This document shows, in pieces, positions 59,701-64,000 of a stretch of DNA of 64,000 bases. Numbering within the stretch: the stretch's first letter is position 1; each line of letters begins with the position of its first letter. The position numbers were made by a program, and so were the translations under genes. This DNA comes from Helichrysum umbraculigerum (Eukaryota; Streptophyta; Magnoliopsida; Asterales; Asteraceae), in NCBI GenBank assembly GCA_949592205.1, contig CATIUR010000004.1:71397837-71461836 (forward strand). Reading direction: 5' to 3'. The notes beneath the pieces were generated by a model. It saw only the letters and a program-made list of their open reading frames with translations, had not been told where the DNA came from and made no database searches.

Positions 59701-60918
59701 ATCCATTCTCAGGCTACTCTACATTATAATTATCAATGTGATCTACTTTTATCTCATATATATTAAATACTTTATGATTTCAAATCAATCATAATCTATT
59801 TAATAGTTTCTAACAGCTGATACACACTCAAAATCAGCTTACTACTTACATATTCAATCTTACATATGCAAGCCATTTCACATACACACAATGTTCTAAT
59901 TTTCAACAACTGAATCACTCAGTATATCACTTATCTGAAACCTCAAACATATGATAACCTATCATCATAATTTTAATACTAAACACAATTCAATGTCCCT
60001 ATTTACTACAAAATTCAGGACACATCCTAATTAACTAGCATCACTTTGACATATGCTATACTATCAAGCATCTATGTCACCACAAATCTACTCAATCATG
60101 TTACTATAAAACATTTCATTTCTTAATTTACAATTGACCAGAAAGATCTACCACTTCCTTAATCAATTTAGCTTTATCATAAGCCATATTTCTTATAAAT
60201 CTATCAGTCTTGGTTTAGCTCAAAGGTTTAGCTATAGTCAAAACATATCATATAGCCACATAAACACATATTTCCTCAAATAGCAGTCATTCTCAAATCA
60301 GATGACACAAAAATCCTTAATAAGAATTTAGATCACAACCTGTGATCAATCTACTAATATAGTACTATCAATCATCTTGTCTCCCAATAAAGACACTCCT
60401 TAGGTTCTAACATCAATCATGTTAAACCTTAATCAACTCTTTATCTACTCATTTACTCACATTTCTGCATTTTTCAATTCAATCAGAAATAATCACCACA
60501 ATGTTCATTTCATTTATTATTTCTATCCTCATGTCAACCTATAGCAATCAATAGTTGACTCAAAACTGGGGAATCATATCAGTCTGACTCAATTAACTTC
60601 ACAACAAAGCTTACTCAACATAACAGAGTAAACAATTCAAGTTAATGTAAATTAACATAGGCTTATCGAAGATTACCTGACAAATCTTAAGCCAGCAATG
60701 TTGAGGAAACATGAAATAAACCAACCAGTTACTCATGTTCCTCCGTCTCTGCATTCAAACAAGAACTTCACAACTTGTTATGGGTTAGTACACATGCAAC
60801 TAATCACTTTCTCACACATTCACTAATCAACTAAGCCCACACCTTCTGGAATGTTTGACTCAACTCAATCAAAGTTTAGGATTGAACATTCTATCAAGTT
60901 CAATTCACCCAAACTATT
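56791..60918 (-). other. Noncoding interior of I
   Basis: 4.1 kb of AT-rich, C-rich-strand sequence with many caatcaat/acttaatc-like words. Longest ORFs are under 95 codons and unrecognised. I see no gene in it. Confidence 0.6.
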
Positions 60919-60930
60919 GCTCTGATACCA
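60919..60930 (-). promoter_or_regulatory. Primer binding site of I, tRNA-iMet type
   Basis: Minus strand TGGTATCAGAGC, three bases after the 5' LTR. Confidence 0.85.
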
Positions 60931-60933
60931 ACT

Positions 60934-62904
60934 TATAACACCCCTCGTTTCATTATAAACAATAATATAATAACTGCGACTCGGAAGCGTATATTTAAAA
61001 ATATTCTATCAATGTACTCGAAATGTCAGTAAACTTTTTCAAATCAAATACGTGACATCTCAACAACTGGGTGTTATTAAAACACTTCTATGATTATCAA
61101 AATTACATCAGAGTTTCAGCCTGTCAAACATTCCATCCAGTCAAACACTTCCTGCCCTGCCCAATATGTCCCATCTATTTTAACCTGCAGGAAGAACTGT
61201 GGTGGGGTTAGCATAAAGCTAAGTGAATGAAACTATAAGCATCAGTACAACCTAGCATAACAATCTGTTTACATCAAATAACAATAAACAGAAAATCAAT
61301 CAATCACTCGACATCAAATCAATGTCAAGCTACTCACATCAAACATTTTCAATCATCATGAGGATCGGTGGCTCCTGAGATACCCTAATACCGGTTTGGT
61401 ACTCAAGGAACACTTATCAATCATCTGTATTGGCCTATACAGAACTACCGATAACCAGTTGTTAATCACACACGACCTAGATCTCCAAACCAACATTTCA
61501 AGTTTCAAGATCTCCTGTCGTCTACAATAACAACCAAGTCCAACTGTCAAGTCAAGTTGACCTCAGAATCTTATATACTAGCACAATCAGCCAAGTAAGC
61601 AAACAACCAAACTTAACATGGCAAGATATCTCAGACAAAGCATCATATCAAAGTAATATTATAAATTACTTGTTGTAAATCAAATCATTACAACTAAATC
61701 ACACTGAGGTTACAGATCCACTCACCGACTACCTCAGGCCTCCACTCAGTAGTCTAATATCACTGAGCCTTCTCCACATCTGAGAATCAATATCAAATAT
61801 AAGTTAGTAATCCAGATCATCAATACATAACTTATATCAATCTTTAACATTTAGGAACTTAACATAATTAACATTACAATTACTAGTTCCTAATTGTGTA
61901 TTAATGATTTACAATATAATCATTAACATATATTTTTCTATAACATATATCAAGCACATTACTATCGAAGTCAAACAAGTAATGCTGAAACAGCCATTCA
62001 AGCCGCCGGCTTCGTCCTAGAAGCCGCCGGCTTCCTATTCTCACCCGCCGGCTTTACTTCCACAACCGCCGGGTAATTTACCAAATGTGGTAACAGAACT
62101 AAAACAAGTTTTAAAGCTTACACCACCCGCCGGGTCGGGTTTATACCCGCCGGGTCCTACAACGCGACACAAGCCGCCGGCTTTGGCTATGAAGCCGCCG
62201 GCTTCCACCGACTAACTACAAGCCGCCGGCTTGAATAAGAAGCCGCCGGCTTCCTCCTTCGTCCCCAAAATCCTGCGACTGACCAAACTCAAATCTACGG
62301 GTTTTTAACCCAAAACCCTCCAAACTCATTTTCAAACAATTATAAACCTCAAACAACATCACATAATCAATATGTAACACTTATAACATGTTTCTAACAT
62401 CCAAATCTCTCAAATCATCAATTTACCCAATTTAAATCAAAATCAAGTTCTTAAATACACAAGAACACTTACTGATTGAAGAATCTAACGATGGTAATCT
62501 GATGATTAGGAAGTTTCACGAGAATCACAACTTCCTGATTTGATTTCTGGATTGATTTGGAGATTTTCAGAGAGTTTCTGTGAGTTTTGGAATAAAAATG
62601 AATAACTTTCCTAAATAGGAAAGGATATATATATAAGTCGGCCTCACGAACCGCCTTCAATATACGGGTATAATTTAATACCCCATCTCAATCTATTGTC
62701 TGGAACCCGAAAACCATTTGCGAGTCCAAACATTTTATTGCACCGTCAACTATATTAATTTACAACAATTAATATTTCACTTATCACATTGGAATATTCG
62801 GATCCTATTCCAATTATTTCACTATTTCAAACAATATTATTTCCAAACACATTTAAATCAAGAAATAATATATAAACAACTAGGTCCATTTCGAGGATGT
62901 TACA
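60934..62904 (-). repeat. 5' LTR of I
   Basis: 1971-bp copy of 54791-56761; no difference found in the stretches I compared. Phased repeats at about 62002-62251. Confidence 0.9.
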
Positions 62905-64000
62905 CTAAAGCTATGGGTGAGTATAGCGATAGGTATGACCTAGGGTCGTTCTTCAAACTACAACGGGCATGGGATCTAGGTTTTCAATTATGCTTCGTAA
63001 TTTAGCTGGGTTTTATCAAGAGTTGATAGGGGTTTTGTTTTGTTTTCTAATTAACTACCTAATTTAAAACTAAAATACTAAACTAAGGTGAGAGAGTTGA
63101 GGTGAGGTGGCTACGAGAACTACAGGTTAAACGCGTGTGTTTACTATGACAGTCATGTATGCTATTTAGGGGTAATTATTTTGGTTAGGGCCTTAGCTAA
63201 GATGACGGGTGCAGGATTTAGCAGACATCCACGGAACAATCAATGAGGTACAAAGTAATCTACCTACAACCTTTACATGGCTTCCATGTGTTTGTACTAC
63301 ACAAGAGGTGTTTCCAACGCTATACCAGGTACTGGGCTGTTTTATGGTATTTCTGTTGCTTCAATTTAAAGGTCCTTGTTGTCTATCCTGGACAGGTTAT
63401 ACTTCCTAATGAGCCACAGCTACTAGCCTATTATCTATCTAACGTAGAGTTGTCCGCAATAAGATAAATAACATGTCACGGAGATAACAGCTATGGAATG
63501 TTAACTACACTGGAAGTTGTACCAAATGTAGAAACCAATTTAACCAGCAACCATCCTCGAGTCTTGTTCCCCAATCTCGGACATTTGAGATATCCGAATC
63601 ATGGCATGAATTGTTGAATAAACAAAAACATGAACAGGGGTTTCCCACCGGAACAAGTTGGGATGGTCGGGTGTAACTGCTAATCAAATTGTTCATCATT
63701 ATTTCATATAAATCATCATAACTATTCTATGCATGTTAAAATGGTGTATGCAACCAACATATATCTGAAAACCTAATAATATAATTAATAGCACAAGTGA
63801 TACTAGCATGCAAACCCTAAAGCAACAATCAAACAAGAACATGCAGCAGAGCAGCATACGGGGATCAGCTTATTTCATGCAGAGTATCTGGATAAGTGTT
63901 TAAGTCACAAATGTTCCGAAAGTTCTCTCAAAAACATTTGTTATATGAAATGGATCTAATCTATCTCTAATCCTATGCTCCGTGTCTCCCTCCGGTCTTA

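Larger units (their letters stand above)
54791..62904 (-). mobile_element. Element I: non-autonomous chromovirus-type LTR element
   Basis: 8114 bp with a perfect ctaaa duplication (54786-54790, 62905-62909) in J's LTR. LTRs of 1971 bp appear identical at a fixed 6143-bp offset. Primer site tRNA-iMet; polypurine tract as in chromoviruses. The interior (56762-60933) has no ORF of 100 codons and no gag or polymerase motif. Young and apparently mobilised by proteins of another element. Confidence 0.88.
54644..64000 (-). mobile_element. Element J: Athila-like element, end of one LTR, holding I
   Basis: TGACCGCGCCCGAAAGGTCG at 54644 parallels the A LTR end at 6947 (tgatgcgcgccgagaggtcgg). After I it resumes at 62910 and passes atgacctagggtcgttct as A does at 7084. 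Sequence from about 63100 is the reverse complement of part of the K LTR. It is the LTR of an element running right to left out of the window; the interior is not seen. The ORFs at 63209-63699 are chance LTR frames. Confidence 0.72.

Noticed and set aside
55213..62660. Pairs of identical small ORFs in the two I LTRs
   Set aside because: They repeat only because the LTRs are identical; no similarity to known proteins and no start context.
1..64000. Host genes, tRNA genes or organellar DNA
   Set aside because: All recognisable coding is retrotransposon. The tRNA-like words are primer sites next to LTRs, without tRNA bodies.

Overview
The window is plant nuclear DNA made almost entirely of nested LTR retrotransposons. 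I see no host gene, tRNA, rRNA or CRISPR array. The primer sites (complementary to plant tRNA-Asp or tRNA-iMet 3' ends), the retrovirus-like gag, protease, reverse transcriptase and integrase remnants and the TG...CA LTRs with 5-bp target duplications point to a repeat-rich flowering plant, probably a eudicot. The species cannot be named from this sequence.

Layout. 1-9433: element A (minus strand), an Athila-like element with one long gag-protease ORF and no polymerase; its left LTR runs off the window. A sits in the gag of element B (plus strand, 9434-17748). B's right LTR (15202-17748) is followed directly by a primer site and a second gag, so it is also the left LTR of element C: an LTR-internal-LTR-internal-LTR tandem. 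C is split by element D (18271-37560, TSD ctcac). D's right LTR is split by chromovirus E (24712-36827, minus strand, TSD atgat), and E by a small copia-type element F (29393-31900, TSD ataat). After D, C's gag resumes for 311 bp and is broken by a second chromovirus, G (37872-48524), which carries a small Helitron (44067-45254). The end of C's right LTR follows (48525-50239), then part of an LTR related to element I (H, 50240-51432). From 51578 a new Athila-like element K begins; its gag is cut by J (minus strand, runs off the window), and J's LTR is split by I (54791-62904), whose LTRs look identical.

How the parts work together. A, B/C, D, K and J share a tRNA-Asp primer site and/or the hairpin plus AAGTGTGGG tract before the 3' LTR. 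None shows a polymerase in the window, so they look non-autonomous and would need reverse transcriptase and integrase from relatives. A and B keep gag, protease and an extra conserved C-terminal region of about 550 residues with no function I recognise. E and G are decayed Tekay/Del-like chromoviruses with recognisable gag, protease, RT, RNase H, integrase and chromodomain-like pieces.

Most notable signals: (1) short GC-rich, often palindromic motifs phased every 20-22 bp in the LTRs of at least five diverged families, each with its own core; (2) a hairpin with an AGGA/AGGG-type loop followed by AAGTGTGGG, present both inside and at the 3' end of A, B and D, with stems that differ in sequence but still pair; (3) the conserved C-terminal extension; (4) a probable intron in D.
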